Shown: in pieces, positions 19,258 through 28,544 of the stretch | Layout: each line of letters opens with the position of its first letter | Position numbering within the stretch: position 1 is the first letter of the stretch | NCBI GenBank assembly: GCA_943788725.1 | Contig: CALSRJ010000004.1 | Span: 141,176-205,175, forward strand | DNA length: 64,000 nt | Direction: 5' to 3' | Origin: an uncultured Flavobacteriales bacterium | GTDB taxonomy: Bacteria; Bacteroidota; Bacteroidia; Flavobacteriales_G; Salibacteraceae | Translations under genes and position numbers: made by a program | Notes under the pieces: model-generated | The model's input: only the letters and a program-made list of their open reading frames with translations | Told to the model about the DNA's origin: nothing | Database searches by the model: none

Positions 19258-19653
19258 CTACATCTTCTGAATTTCGAGAAACTGCACCCCCCACTCTAAA
19301 GGATGGATATCGTTGCGCGTGAAGATGATCATGCCCATGTTCAAGTAAAAGTGCGCAAAGATGAATTGATCCAGTTGGAGGCTATACTGCGGGCCGATAT
19401 CACCCATTTGACGGTCGATGTTCAAGACCATTTTCTCCCGGAACAATTCACGTATATCAACGTTGCCAGTCTCTACGGTAACCGTGCTTGCCGCCAAATC
19501 AACGGTGATTGTGCAGGGTTCCACAGTGGAGGTTTCGATCTTCTCCCCTTTTTTATTGATGTTCACCTGAGAGGTTTGAAAGCGATGAACGCTGTCTTGG
19601 GCGCTCAACGTTAACATGCAAAGGGAAAGAATGAAGCTTGCTAAAACTTTCAT
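19258..19653 (-). CDS. Hypothetical secreted protein
   Basis: This encodes about 131 residues starting MKVLASFILSLCMLTLSAQ, a clear signal peptide; an alternative ATG lies two codons upstream (19659). The mature part is a small, probably beta-rich protein with no motif I recognise. It stands alone and converges on the upstream membrane-protein gene with a 3-nt gap. Confidence 0.6.
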   Translation of the reverse strand: MKVLASFILSLCMLTLSAQDSVHRFQTSQVNINKKGEKIETSTVEPCTITVDLAASTVTVETGNVDIRELFREKMVLNIDRQMGDIGPQYSLQLDQFIFAHFYLNMGMIIFTRNDIHPLEWGVQFLEIQKM

Positions 19654-19699
19654 GGCCATTTAGTCTAGGCACTCAAAGATAGCTACTTCCCCTTGACGC

Positions 19700-20404
19700 T
19701 CAGCGGAAGGCAGGCGATTTGAGCTTCGTGCGCTCGTAGAAGATGGTCGCGATAAAGAGATAACTCAATAAGTACATCGAGTCTTCAGCAGGGATACTGA
19801 ATATGCGTAAACCCATATTTTCCAAGTCGTTATACCAAACAATGGGCTCTTCGGTAAACGCTCCAGTGAGCCAGCCATTCATCACTAGGAAGGGGACCAA
19901 TGCGACGAAATAGCCCGCGTAGAACCGACCCATCCACCGAAAGCGAAAGACAAAAAACTGAAGCGACATAAGGAAAGTTGTGAGAAAGAAGCTTGCGCTG
20001 GTATAGAGCCTCGGATAGAAATAGACCCCAAGGAACAAGGTACACAGCAAGAAGAAGAACGTGATCATTTGGTGATGATCGTACAAGGGGTCCTTTTTGA
20101 TGAAGTGGTTGAGGACCTCATAAATGAATAAGCATGCAAAGGGCACGGTCAGGAAGAAGTTGTACTCTTCTAAAGGCAAACGCCCCAGGTAGATCCCGAT
20201 AAGATAGCGTTCATTAAAACCCCAAACCCCCAAAGCTGTGAAGAGTTCATCCCAAGCCAGGTAGATGGCTCCAGCCACTGCAATGCCGGTCAAGATCGCC
20301 CGCCAATTACGTAGGAATCGAATCCTTCGCTCATAACTCTGAGCGAGAGGATATGCTATGGTAAGCACGTTGATCAGAAGGTAGTGGTAGTGGTCTGGAA
20401 TCAT
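19700..20404 (-). CDS. crtY: Lycopene cyclase, heterodimer-type fused CrtYc-CrtYd
   Basis: This 234-residue membrane protein has two copies of the lycopene cyclase domain. The first holds NERYLIGIYLGRLPLEEYNFF and the second holds the matching GLRIFSIPAEDSMYLLSY; the P-(E/D)-E/D acidic motif of each is the proposed active site. It converts a psi end of lycopene into a beta ring. It is the last gene of the carotenoid operon and overlaps crtZ by 4 nt. It belongs to the CrtYcd group, not the flavoprotein CrtY group. Confidence 0.85.
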   Translation of the reverse strand: MIPDHYHYLLINVLTIAYPLAQSYERRIRFLRNWRAILTGIAVAGAIYLAWDELFTALGVWGFNERYLIGIYLGRLPLEEYNFFLTVPFACLFIYEVLNHFIKKDPLYDHHQMITFFFLLCTLFLGVYFYPRLYTSASFFLTTFLMSLQFFVFRFRWMGRFYAGYFVALVPFLVMNGWLTGAFTEEPIVWYNDLENMGLRIFSIPAEDSMYLLSYLFIATIFYERTKLKSPAFR

Positions 20405-20862
20405 CGGGAGCGCATCGCCTCTTTAAAATATTTCACCGGTACTATGAGCATGCCAAAGCATTCTCCTTCCTCCTTCCCTAAGTGCTTATGGTGCACTTTG
20501 TGGGCTTTTCGGATGGCTCTAAAATAGAGGTTATCTGTTCGCTTGAACCATGGAAGTCGCTGATGGATGAATACGTCATGCACCAAAAAGTAGGCGAGGC
20601 CGTAGAGGGCGATGCCTAAGCCTACCCAAACCCGCCAATCGTTTCCGGCCATCATGCCGGTCATGATAAACAGCCAACTTGGAACCGCGAAAATCAGAAA
20701 GAAGACGTCATTCTTTTCGAAGAAGCCCGGCTTGTGCTGGTGATGGTCACGGTGGAAATACCAACCTAGGCCGTGCATCACATATTTATGCATCGACCAA
20801 GCCATGAACTCCATAAAGAAGAACGTACCAGCAACGATGGAAATTTGGATCAACAATGTCAT
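20401..20862 (-). CDS. crtZ: Beta-carotene 3-hydroxylase
   Basis: From ATG 20862 the protein is 153 residues, normal for CrtZ. The histidine clusters of the di-iron fatty-acid-hydroxylase fold are all present: HKYVMH, HRDHH, HDVFIHQ and HKVHHKH, between membrane helices. It adds the 3-OH group to a beta ring. Its ATG overlaps the stop of the CruF-like gene (ATGA) and its own stop overlaps the cyclase start, so the operon is tightly coupled. A longer upstream frame exists but runs inside the preceding gene. Confidence 0.9.
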   Translation of the reverse strand: MTLLIQISIVAGTFFFMEFMAWSMHKYVMHGLGWYFHRDHHQHKPGFFEKNDVFFLIFAVPSWLFIMTGMMAGNDWRVWVGLGIALYGLAYFLVHDVFIHQRLPWFKRTDNLYFRAIRKAHKVHHKHLGKEEGECFGMLIVPVKYFKEAMRSR

Positions 20863-21479
20863 GGTATTAGATTGACGATTCCGAAGAAAACCAATTCGGT
20901 GGCATAAACAGCAGAGGCTATGGTAGTGTTCAAACGAAGCTTTCCATATTGCCAAAGGAGCGAGATCAGCAATGCACTTCCAAACCAACCCACGTAATTC
21001 ATCAAAGGGGGCACTCCTCCTACCCAAATCCAAAAATCAAAGCGGATGGCAACGGGCTCGATCAAGTAGTCCAATACCACCATTAAACCGGCGGCCACCA
21101 AGGCCTGAGCCCAAGGTGTCATGGCAAACTTTCTAGCCATCGCATTGGCGCCGTACAGGAGGATCAGCCAATTCACCCCGATGATCAGTGGGGTCGACCA
21201 TAGCTTCAATCCCAATACCTCCCCATAAGAATATGCTCCAAACGGAAACCCTGTGTGAACGCCGACCACTTCGATCAGAAAGCCCAAGCCTATTGTTAAC
21301 CAAAGAATCCAACCGCGTTTCCAATCTACATGGTTGACTAAGACAATGGCCAAGGTGAGCAATAGATTGATCGGCGTAAGTCGGAGAAATTGATCCGGAT
21401 CACCCAGCAGGATGCCGGCTATGCCCACAGCATGAAAGATGATCAGAACCGCGATCGATATGTTTTGTCTGCTTTTCAT
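20859..21479 (-). CDS. cruF: CruF-like carotenoid 1,2-hydratase (DUF422 family)
   Basis: This 206-residue multi-pass membrane protein has EVVGVHTGFPFGAYSYG near residue 70, the signature stretch of the DUF422/CruF family. Members add water across the C-1',2' bond of a psi end group (bacterioruberin, myxoxanthophyll and saproxanthin/myxol pathways). The start is ATG 21479, six bases after the desaturase stop; an in-frame TTG at 21488 would overlap it. Its place between a CrtD-like desaturase and crtZ supports the hydratase role, but activity is inferred. Confidence 0.75.
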   Translation of the reverse strand: MKSRQNISIAVLIIFHAVGIAGILLGDPDQFLRLTPINLLLTLAIVLVNHVDWKRGWILWLTIGLGFLIEVVGVHTGFPFGAYSYGEVLGLKLWSTPLIIGVNWLILLYGANAMARKFAMTPWAQALVAAGLMVVLDYLIEPVAIRFDFWIWVGGVPPLMNYVGWFGSALLISLLWQYGKLRLNTTIASAVYATELVFFGIVNLIP

Positions 21480-21484
21480 CCCAA

Positions 21485-22942
21485 TCAATGCATCAATTCA
21501 GAGGTGATTTTTCCTGAAAGCAAAGCTAAAGGTATGCCACCTCCGGGATGCACGCTACCTCCGCAGAAATACATTCCCTTGATCTTTCGACTAAAATTCG
21601 GGTGCCTTAAGAATGCGGCGAACTGGTCGTTCGAGCTATTGCCGTAGAGCGCACCTTGATAGCTCAAGGTATCGGCGGCTATTCCGCTAGGATCCCAAAT
21701 CTTTTCTTCCATAATCAAAGGGCCTATGTCTCTTCCCAGTCGTTCGGAGAGTTTTTGGATCACGGTTTTCCTGATGCGTTGTGTAATGCTCTTCCAGTCT
21801 TGGCCAGCGTCACTTGGAGCATTCACCATCACGAACCAGTTTTCATTTCCCACTGGGGCGTCTTTTGGTTCAAGCTTCGAGGATACATTCACGTAAATCG
21901 TAGGGTCTGGGCTGATATCCTTGTTGTCGAACAGTGCGCTGAACTCTTCATTGTATTCTTTCCCAAAGAAGATGTTGTGCAATCCGGTCTCTTCAAACGA
22001 AGCATTCATTCCCCAATAGAAAACCAAGGCCGAAGAAGATCGCTCTTGGTTGAGGATGCGCTCCGGCGCTTTTTGGTCGGGCATTAATTTCCTATACGTG
22101 TGGAACACATCCATATTGCTCACAACCCTGTCTGTCGCTACTTGCTCACCTCCAACCATGATTCCTTTTACCTGATCGCCCTTCACTACAATCCGTTCTA
22201 CCTTTTGTCCGAAGTGAAAATGTACGCCCATGTCCGTGGCCAGTCTGTGGAGTGAGCGAGGGATCTCAGACATTCCACCTTTTGGAAAAAAGGTCCCAAA
22301 CCCATGTTCTAACCAAGGAATAACGTTCAAAATACCTGGGGCCTTGTAGGGATTTGAGCCATTATAGGTTGCAAATCGATCGAAGAGTTGGACCAAATGG
22401 GGTTCTCCAATGCGTATCGTATTGGCTTGGTGCATGGAATGGAAGAGGTCATACTTTCTGATCTGGGCCAGCGCCCGCAAGGTGTCAGAACTCAGCCAGG
22501 TTGAAGCCTTGTGGAGGGAGCGTTCAAGAAAGATGCGCGCAGAACGGTCGTAGATGTTCTTAACGTGGTCAAAATATTCGAGGATTTCCGAAGCCGGAAA
22601 CCGAAAAATCCGTTCAACATCCGCGGCGAAGCGCTTGGGGTCCGAGGCGGCATCGATGCGTTTGCCATCTTGCCAGAAATAGCGGCATGCTTCTGCTGAT
22701 CGCGTATAGTCGAAGTATTCTTTCGGATCGCGACCTGTTAGGGTGAAGAGTTCATCTACATAATGGGGCATGGTAAACAGAGAAGGGCCGCCGTCAAAAC
22801 GAAAGGCTCCTAATTCGAAGGAATGGAGTTTCCCACCAGGCGTATCGTTGGCTTCAAATACCGATACATCCATGCCTTTTGATCGCAAGCGAATTGCAGT
22901 GCCTAAAGCGGCAATGCCAGATCCTATGATGGCTACGTGCAT
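21485..22942 (-). CDS. crtD: Carotenoid desaturase, probably 1-hydroxycarotenoid 3,4-desaturase (CrtD)
   Basis: This 485-residue CrtI/CrtD flavoprotein has the N-terminal dinucleotide-binding motif IIGSGIAALGTAIRLRSKG and a C-terminal FCGGSVHPGGGIPLALLSG. The stretch FDGGPSLFTMPHYVDELF fits flavobacterial CrtD better than phytoene desaturase CrtI, as does its position next to a CruF-like hydratase with no crtB nearby. If so it desaturates the 3',4' bond after hydration. Phytoene desaturase remains possible. It is the first gene of the carotenoid operon. Confidence 0.75.
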   Translation of the reverse strand: MHVAIIGSGIAALGTAIRLRSKGMDVSVFEANDTPGGKLHSFELGAFRFDGGPSLFTMPHYVDELFTLTGRDPKEYFDYTRSAEACRYFWQDGKRIDAASDPKRFAADVERIFRFPASEILEYFDHVKNIYDRSARIFLERSLHKASTWLSSDTLRALAQIRKYDLFHSMHQANTIRIGEPHLVQLFDRFATYNGSNPYKAPGILNVIPWLEHGFGTFFPKGGMSEIPRSLHRLATDMGVHFHFGQKVERIVVKGDQVKGIMVGGEQVATDRVVSNMDVFHTYRKLMPDQKAPERILNQERSSSALVFYWGMNASFEETGLHNIFFGKEYNEEFSALFDNKDISPDPTIYVNVSSKLEPKDAPVGNENWFVMVNAPSDAGQDWKSITQRIRKTVIQKLSERLGRDIGPLIMEEKIWDPSGIAADTLSYQGALYGNSSNDQFAAFLRHPNFSRKIKGMYFCGGSVHPGGGIPLALLSGKITSELMH

Positions 22943-23001
22943 GGAGTTGACGTTAAATCGGTTTGTTCAAACATACACTTACCTTCAATTGTTCTTTCCT
23001 C

Positions 23002-23568
23002 GTGCATTCGAAACTAAAGACCGCATTTGTACTCACGCTAGCAGGATTGGTTTTCCTTGCTTGGGTTACGGCACCTGTCCATCCAAGGCTGAAGTCAGGA
23101 ATTATTGACGCGCATGTTCTCGAGTCAGACGATTTGTATTTCAAGAACATCAGAAAGGCCTACTATCAAGTTGAAATACGCGAGGATGCCAAGTTTGAAT
23201 TACTGCGTTACAAAGACCGATGGGTGGCTTCAGACGGAATGGCTTCGGGACCGTTTTTTACGATCGTCTCGAATCCTCGATTCGATGAAGCTTATTTGAT
23301 GTTGGAATGGGCAGATGAATTCCTTCGTGATTCTCTTACTCTTGAAGTTCTTGGCGGGGCTGAGAAATTCAAATTCACCACCACGGGAGAAGGAGTTGCT
23401 GTGCATGCGAGCATTGCGGCTTCATTGTTTGAGAATCTGTACGATGGAGAGCTGAAGTTTTATGCCCTATACCAGGGGAAGCGCGAGGAGATTTGGAAAA
23501 CGGAAGGGCAGCGGAAGGTTTTGCGCACGGTGTTCAAGGACTATTTTCGACTAGTGGGTGCGATCTAA
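23002..23568 (+). CDS. Hypothetical secreted or membrane-anchored protein
   Basis: I do not recognise this protein. A GTG at 23002 starts a short basic stretch and one hydrophobic segment (TAFVLTLAGLVFLAWVTA), then about 160 residues rich in aromatic and acidic residues and predicted beta structure. The track-style TTG start at 22963 lies in the crtD promoter region and is less likely. It is divergent from the carotenoid operon, and its 3' end overlaps the sensor kinase gene by 18 nt. Confidence 0.55.
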   Translation: MHSKLKTAFVLTLAGLVFLAWVTAPVHPRLKSGIIDAHVLESDDLYFKNIRKAYYQVEIREDAKFELLRYKDRWVASDGMASGPFFTIVSNPRFDEAYLMLEWADEFLRDSLTLEVLGGAEKFKFTTTGEGVAVHASIAASLFENLYDGELKFYALYQGKREEIWKTEGQRKVLRTVFKDYFRLVGAI

Positions 23569-25764
23569 GTTTATCGGTATGGTGATGGTGAAACGGGTTC
23601 CCTTTCCTTCCTCACTTTCTGCTTCAATGGTTCCACCGATGCCTTTGACGTATTTGATGACCATACGCAAGCCGGGTCCGGCCCCATATTCATTGTTGGT
23701 TCCCAATTGCGAGCCATCTCCTGTGGTCATGATGCGGTGCAATTTTTCGCGTGAAATACCGATGCCATGATCGCGGATAGTGGTTTGTACTTCGTCCTTG
23801 TCTTGAACGTATTCGATTTCAATGGAAGAATCATGGTGTGAATACTTGATCGCATTCGAGATCAGGTTTCTCAGGATGAGGGAAGACGCCATCCGATCCG
23901 TTTCGAGCTGAACGCTGGAGTGAGCCTTCAGTTGGATGCGAATGTTCTTCAGCTTTGCAAGTGGTTGTGATATGCTGATCACCTCTTCTACCACGTCTGA
24001 CCACTTGAATGGAATCTTTGCAGGGACGTAGCCATCGCGCTGTGAGATTGCCCACCCCACGAACGAGTCGAACATCAACGACAGGTCTGAACTTTGTCGG
24101 TAAAGGTCCTTGGAAAGGATCATGAATTCACTCATTTCAATGTCTGAAGATTGCAATAGCTCCAACGTAAGTTTCACGTTGTTCAGCGGACCCCGAAAAT
24201 CATGACTGATCAGCGAGATGATGCGCTGGTTGATTTCGTTGGACTCTTCAAGTGATCGGATCATACGCTTGCGCTGAAGCCAATAGAAGAAGATCAATCC
24301 AGCCACAAAAACCATGATGATCAAGGCGAACGAAGTCAGCAGGAACCGGTTGTTCTGCTGTTCAATCTCCAGTGATTTCAACTGTGATTCGTACTTGAGC
24401 TGGCGGATGCGGTCTTCGTTTCGATCTTGGTAAAATTCGGCCTCTAATTGCAGCGCTTTAAGCGTCTCCTCTTTGCTGAGACGATTAATTTTTAATTCAG
24501 AGAAGCGCTGGAAATAAGCTATGGCACGCTTTGGGTCACGTTCCTGTAAAGACTTGTAGAGTCCTTCTAGCGATATCATTTCCTCATACTCGTCTGAACC
24601 GCCTTCTAACATGAGAAGTGCGTGTTCGAAATAGAGAATCGCCGAATCACTTTTCCCCTCTTCCATAGCGACCTGCCCAAGGTTGTTGAAGGCCTCCGCT
24701 ACTCCTAGTTCATGGTTTAGCTTATGAAACAAGGCCACCGCTTGGGTGGAATAGATCTTTGCACTGTCGAGTTCGCCAATCTGCCTAAAAATCAAGGCGA
24801 GATTGCCAATGGGGTAGGCAATCTCCGGGTTTCCAGGAGTGAGTTTCCGGTGGTAAAGCACCGAACGACGAATGGCGGATAGGGCGCTGTCGATTTCTCC
24901 GTTTCTGTAATAGATCCATCCAAGGGTGTTGTAAAATTCATCCCAAGTCTCATCTACCGTTTCGTCTACGAGAGGCCGAACAATCATCGCGTATTCAAGC
25001 GCGCGTTCGAAGTCAGACATGGCTTCGTATACACTCGTGAAAGTGTTGTAAAGCCCTTCGAAGCACTGCACATCACCGCTTTCTTTGTAGGCGTTTTCGG
25101 CCAACAGGCAGTATTCAATCGCCTTGGGCAGTCGGTCAAAAAAGAAGTGGTAGTTTCCTAAGAACTCATAGTAAGGGCCATACAAAGAAGGCTTTTTAAC
25201 ACAGAGCATTTCAGCTTCTTCCAAAAACTCGAGATACGTCGAATCCGTTTCATCAATGCACTCGAGGAAGCGAGCCTTGTAGATCAAGGCTTCCATGAGG
25301 AGGGAGTCGTCTTCGTTCTGTTGGCATAATTGGATGAACTCGTCGGCGAGTCCAAGACCGTAGGTGCAGTCTCCAAAGAATGTGCTTTGGGTCATGACTT
25401 TCAAGTAGGCCTGCTGCGCTATGCGAAACGAAGGTTGAAATGTTCGAATGATGTTGAAGGCACTGTCGTAATGAACCTTTGCTTCTTAGTAGTGATACGT
25501 GACGATGTCCACCGAAGCGTCGGTGAGTTCCCATCGGATCTTGATTTCGTTAGAAGGGGTCTTTTTGGCGCGCGATTGCCCCAAGCATTGACGCGCACTG
25601 TCGAGCATGGTGTAGCGTGCAAATGCTTCGCACATTTCGCATTCGAATAGTTTTACTTCCGGAGTTTCACGCATGCGCTTGCGTAAAGAATCCAGCTCTG
25701 GGTTTTGCGCTAAACCCCCAAGGGTCATTGTGAAGATCGATATGAAAAGCAGGAGCCGCTTCAC
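23551..25764 (-). pseudogene. TPR-containing sensor histidine kinase interrupted by an in-frame TAA
   Basis: The frame from GTG 25764 encodes a signal peptide (KRLLLFISIFTMTLGGLAQ) and the first TPR-like helices. It then meets TAA at 25486-25488 and continues in the same frame (EAKVHYDSAFNIIRTFQPSF) into tetratricopeptide repeats. A membrane helix (FLLTSFALIIMVFVAGLIFF), the histidine box SLISHDFRGPLNNVKL and N/G boxes (NLISNAIKYS, DHGIGI, GAGPGLRM) follow. Apart from the stop nothing is missing, so a single base change would restore a 737-residue kinase. The part after the stop could restart at ATG 25404 but would lack a signal peptide. No partner response regulator is adjacent. Confidence 0.8.
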
Positions 25765-25926
25765 GGTAGTTGCACGGGGCAAATGTTCGTGCCAAGGTAT
25801 GCATTCGCTGCATACGCTGGGTTGGAGTTTCGCAGTTTCGGAAGGCTTGAGGATTTGCCCACAAAACGAAACCATGTCTCGGTGATGTGGGTTTGCCAAT
25901 CCTCGAAATTGACTTCATTTGCCTTC

Positions 25927-26607
25927 ATGAATCGCGCGACACGAAAAAAGGCCGATGCGCTCTATCTGTTTTTAGCCTCGATGTTCATCACGGCCTTGAT
26001 CGTATGCAACTTGATCGCTAACAAGTTCGTGACCGTAGACCTTGGGTTCAAGACCTTTATCCTATCAGCTGGGGTTCTTCCTTATCCAATCACCTTTCTC
26101 GTCACCGATATTCTCTCTGAAATATATGGAAGAAAAAGGACCAATCATGTGGTGATGATGGGTTTCGGAGCGCTGATTTTCACCTTGTTGATCCTGTGGT
26201 TGGGGAGTGTGTTTCCATCCATTGAAGACTCTCCCGTCTCCGATGAACTCTACCAAACGGTCTACGGGAACTCATGGCGTGTGATCATGTCATCCATGGT
26301 CGCGTACATCATTGCCCAACTGGTGGATGTACGCCTCTTCCATTTTTGGAAAGACCTTACCGGAGGCAAGCACCTCTGGTTGCGAAACAACGCTTCCACC
26401 ATCGTTTCTCAATTGGTAGATACAACCCTCGTAGTAAGCGTGCTTTTCATTGGCAGCCTGTCTTGGGATCAGATCGGAGCGTTCATACGAGATGGCTGGA
26501 TGTTCAAAGCCCTTGCCGCCCTGGCCGATACGCCCTTGCTCTACGCGTTCACATGGCTTATCCGTAAGCGACTGAAAATCAAGTTCGCCCAGGAGGTGAA
26601 TGCTTAA
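25927..26607 (+). CDS. Queuosine precursor transporter (VUT/YhhQ family)
   Basis: From ATG 25927 the protein is 226 residues with about six membrane helices. Family hallmarks are LIVCNLIANKFVTV near the N-terminus, PYPITFLVTDILSEIYGRKRT and RLFHFWKDLTGGKHLWLRNN. The YhhQ/DUF165 family imports the queuosine precursors preQ0 or preQ1, or related vitamins, across the inner membrane. The upstream in-frame extension lacks family similarity. It is divergent from the sensor kinase gene. Confidence 0.85.
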   Translation: MNRATRKKADALYLFLASMFITALIVCNLIANKFVTVDLGFKTFILSAGVLPYPITFLVTDILSEIYGRKRTNHVVMMGFGALIFTLLILWLGSVFPSIEDSPVSDELYQTVYGNSWRVIMSSMVAYIIAQLVDVRLFHFWKDLTGGKHLWLRNNASTIVSQLVDTTLVVSVLFIGSLSWDQIGAFIRDGWMFKALAALADTPLLYAFTWLIRKRLKIKFAQEVNA

Positions 26608-26685
26608 GGGCGAACAGAACAATAATCCAGCGAACACCTTGCGTACTTCCCCTATTTGCGGTATTTTCGCGGTGATTTAGGTATT

Positions 26686-26706
26686 TATTTAGATTAAATC
26701 TAAATA
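26686..26706. promoter_or_regulatory. 21-bp palindromic operator upstream of the suf operon
   Basis: TATTTAGAT-TAA-ATCTAAATA is a perfect palindrome with 9-nt arms, 38 nt before the iscA-like start. Its core TTTAGATTAAATCTAAA resembles DtxR/MntR-type boxes in layout. A metal- or Fe-S-responsive repressor is therefore plausible, though the protein is not identified. Confidence 0.65.
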
Positions 26707-26744
26707 GACCCGAAACCAATTGAAAAACAAACTGTTTGAACAGT

Positions 26745-27071
26745 ATGATCAAGGTTAGTGATAGTGCAAAGGATCAGGTCTTCAAGTTGAAGGCCGATCA
26801 AGAAGTTACCCAGGATGCATTCATCCGCGTTGGAGTGAAGGGTGGAGGTTGTTCAGGCCTTACCTACCTCATGGACTTCGATACCGAACTGAAGGATGAT
26901 GATAAAGTGTTTGAAGACAAAGGAGTGAAGATTGTAGTAGACAAGAAGAGTTTTCTCTACCTCGTCGGGACGGAATTAGACTTTGCTGGAGGACTCAATG
27001 GCAAAGGATTTTCTTTCATCAACCCCAACGCAAATCGCACGTGCGGTTGCGGAGAGAGTTTTTCTATTTGA
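26745..27071 (+). CDS. sufA: Iron-sulfur cluster assembly A-type carrier (IscA/SufA/ErpA)
   Basis: From ATG 26745 this is a 108-residue A-type carrier with the three conserved cysteines: one in GVKGGGCSGLTY and two in the C-terminal NRTCGCGES. It accepts Fe-S clusters from the SufBCD scaffold and hands them to apoproteins. It is the first gene of the suf operon, directly behind the 21-bp palindrome, and sits 18 nt before sufB. A TTG three codons upstream is a less likely start. Confidence 0.9.
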   Translation: MIKVSDSAKDQVFKLKADQEVTQDAFIRVGVKGGGCSGLTYLMDFDTELKDDDKVFEDKGVKIVVDKKSFLYLVGTELDFAGGLNGKGFSFINPNANRTCGCGESFSI

Positions 27072-27089
27072 ACCACCTAAGAATTCAGG

Positions 27090-28538
27090 ATGGCATACAC
27101 GGAAGAAGAATTAGCAAAAGACTTAAAGCAGAAGAAGTACGAATTTGGTTTCGTTTCAAATTTTGAGTCAGACAAGGCGCCAAAAGGGCTCAACGAAGAC
27201 ATTATTCGCTTGATTTCAGCGAAGAAGAATGAGCCGGAATGGTTGCTGGAATACCGATTGAAGGCCTTCAAGGTCTGGCAAGAAATGATAGAGCCCACTT
27301 GGGCGCACGTGCACTACCCGCAGGTCGATTTCCAGGATATTTACTACTACTCTGCTCCGAAAACCAAGAAGAAACTCAACAGCTTAGACGAAGTCGACCC
27401 AGAGCTCAAAAGCATGTACGATCGCTTGGGCATCAGCACCGAAGAGCAGAAGCGCCTCGTGGGGGTGGCCGTTGATGTGGTGATTGATAGCGTGAGCGTT
27501 GAGACGTCCTTCAAAGAGAAGTTGGGTGAATTGGGCATTATCTTTTGCTCCTTCTCAGAAGCCGTGCAAGATCATCCCGAACTCGTCAAGAAGTACTTGG
27601 GTACTGTAGTGCCATCCAACGACAATTTTTACGCTGCGTTGAACGCCGCCGTTTTTACCGATGGCTCATTTTGCTATATACCAAAGGGCGTCCGTTGCCC
27701 CATGGAACTGAGCACCTACTTCCGGATCAATGAAGCCCAGACGGGACAGTTTGAAAGGACGCTGGTAGTTGCCGATCAAGGAAGCTATGTCAGTTACCTA
27801 GAAGGGTGCACCGCGCCGCAACGAGATGAGAATCAATTGCACGCAGCTGTGGTAGAATTGATTGCGATGGAAGACGCAGAGATCAAGTACAGTACCGTCC
27901 AGAATTGGTACCCGGGAAACGAGGAAGGCAAGGGAGGTATCTACAACTTCGTTACGAAGCGTGGCCTCTGTGAAGGAAACAACTCGAAAATTAGCTGGAC
28001 ACAAGTAGAGACAGGGTCCGCCATTACGTGGAAGTATCCGAGCTGCATTTTGAAGGGGGATAACTCCACTGGAGCATTCTATTCGGTGGCCGTCACCAAT
28101 AACTACCAGCAGGCCGATACCGGAACCAAGATGGTACACATCGGAAAGAACACTAAGAGCACCATCATCTCAAAAGGTATCTCTGCCGGAAAGAGCAATA
28201 ACAGCTACCGCGGATTAGTCAAGGTACTGCCCAAGGCCAGCAACGCACGTAACTTTAGCCAATGTGATTCATTGCTGCTCGGGAGCGAATGCGGTGCGCA
28301 CACCTTCCCTTACATCGAGGCGCAGAACAGCACTTCGAAAATTGAGCATGAAGCCACTACCTCCAAGATTGGTGAGGATCAGATTTTCTATTGCTTGCAG
28401 CGAGGCATTGATGAAGAGAAGGCCGTGAGCCTGATTGTCAATGGCTACGCGAAAGAAGTATTGAATAAACTTCCGATGGAGTTTGCCATCGAAGCACAAA
28501 AACTATTGAGCATTTCGCTGGAAGGAAGCGTAGGATAA
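27090..28538 (+). CDS. sufB: Fe-S cluster assembly scaffold subunit SufB
   Basis: This 482-residue protein is the normal SufB length and is highly conserved across the beta-helix core. Recognisable stretches include [39 protein letters not shown] and [20 protein letters not shown], which holds the Cys implicated in cluster assembly. With SufC and SufD it forms the SufBC2D scaffold on which clusters are built from SufS-derived sulfur. Unusually, the next gene is a membrane glycosyltransferase rather than sufC. Confidence 0.95.
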   Translation: MAYTEEELAKDLKQKKYEFGFVSNFESDKAPKGLNEDIIRLISAKKNEPEWLLEYRLKAFKVWQEMIEPTWAHVHYPQVDFQDIYYYSAPKTKKKLNSLDEVDPELKSMYDRLGISTEEQKRLVGVAVDVVIDSVSVETSFKEKLGELGIIFCSFSEAVQDHPELVKKYLGTVVPSNDNFYAALNAAVFTDGSFCYIPKGVRCPMELSTYFRINEAQTGQFERTLVVADQGSYVSYLEGCTAPQRDENQLHAAVVELIAMEDAEIKYSTVQNWYPGNEEGKGGIYNFVTKRGLCEGNNSKISWTQVETGSAITWKYPSCILKGDNSTGAFYSVAVTNNYQQADTGTKMVHIGKNTKSTIISKGISAGKSNNSYRGLVKVLPKASNARNFSQCDSLLLGSECGAHTFPYIEAQNSTSKIEHEATTSKIGEDQIFYCLQRGIDEEKAVSLIVNGYAKEVLNKLPMEFAIEAQKLLSISLEGSVG

Positions 28539-28544
28539 GCATCC

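Noticed and set aside
21485..22942. A plain phytoene desaturase (CrtI).
   Set aside because: Not excluded, but the missing crtB, the CruF-like neighbour and the GPSLFTMP stretch favour CrtD.
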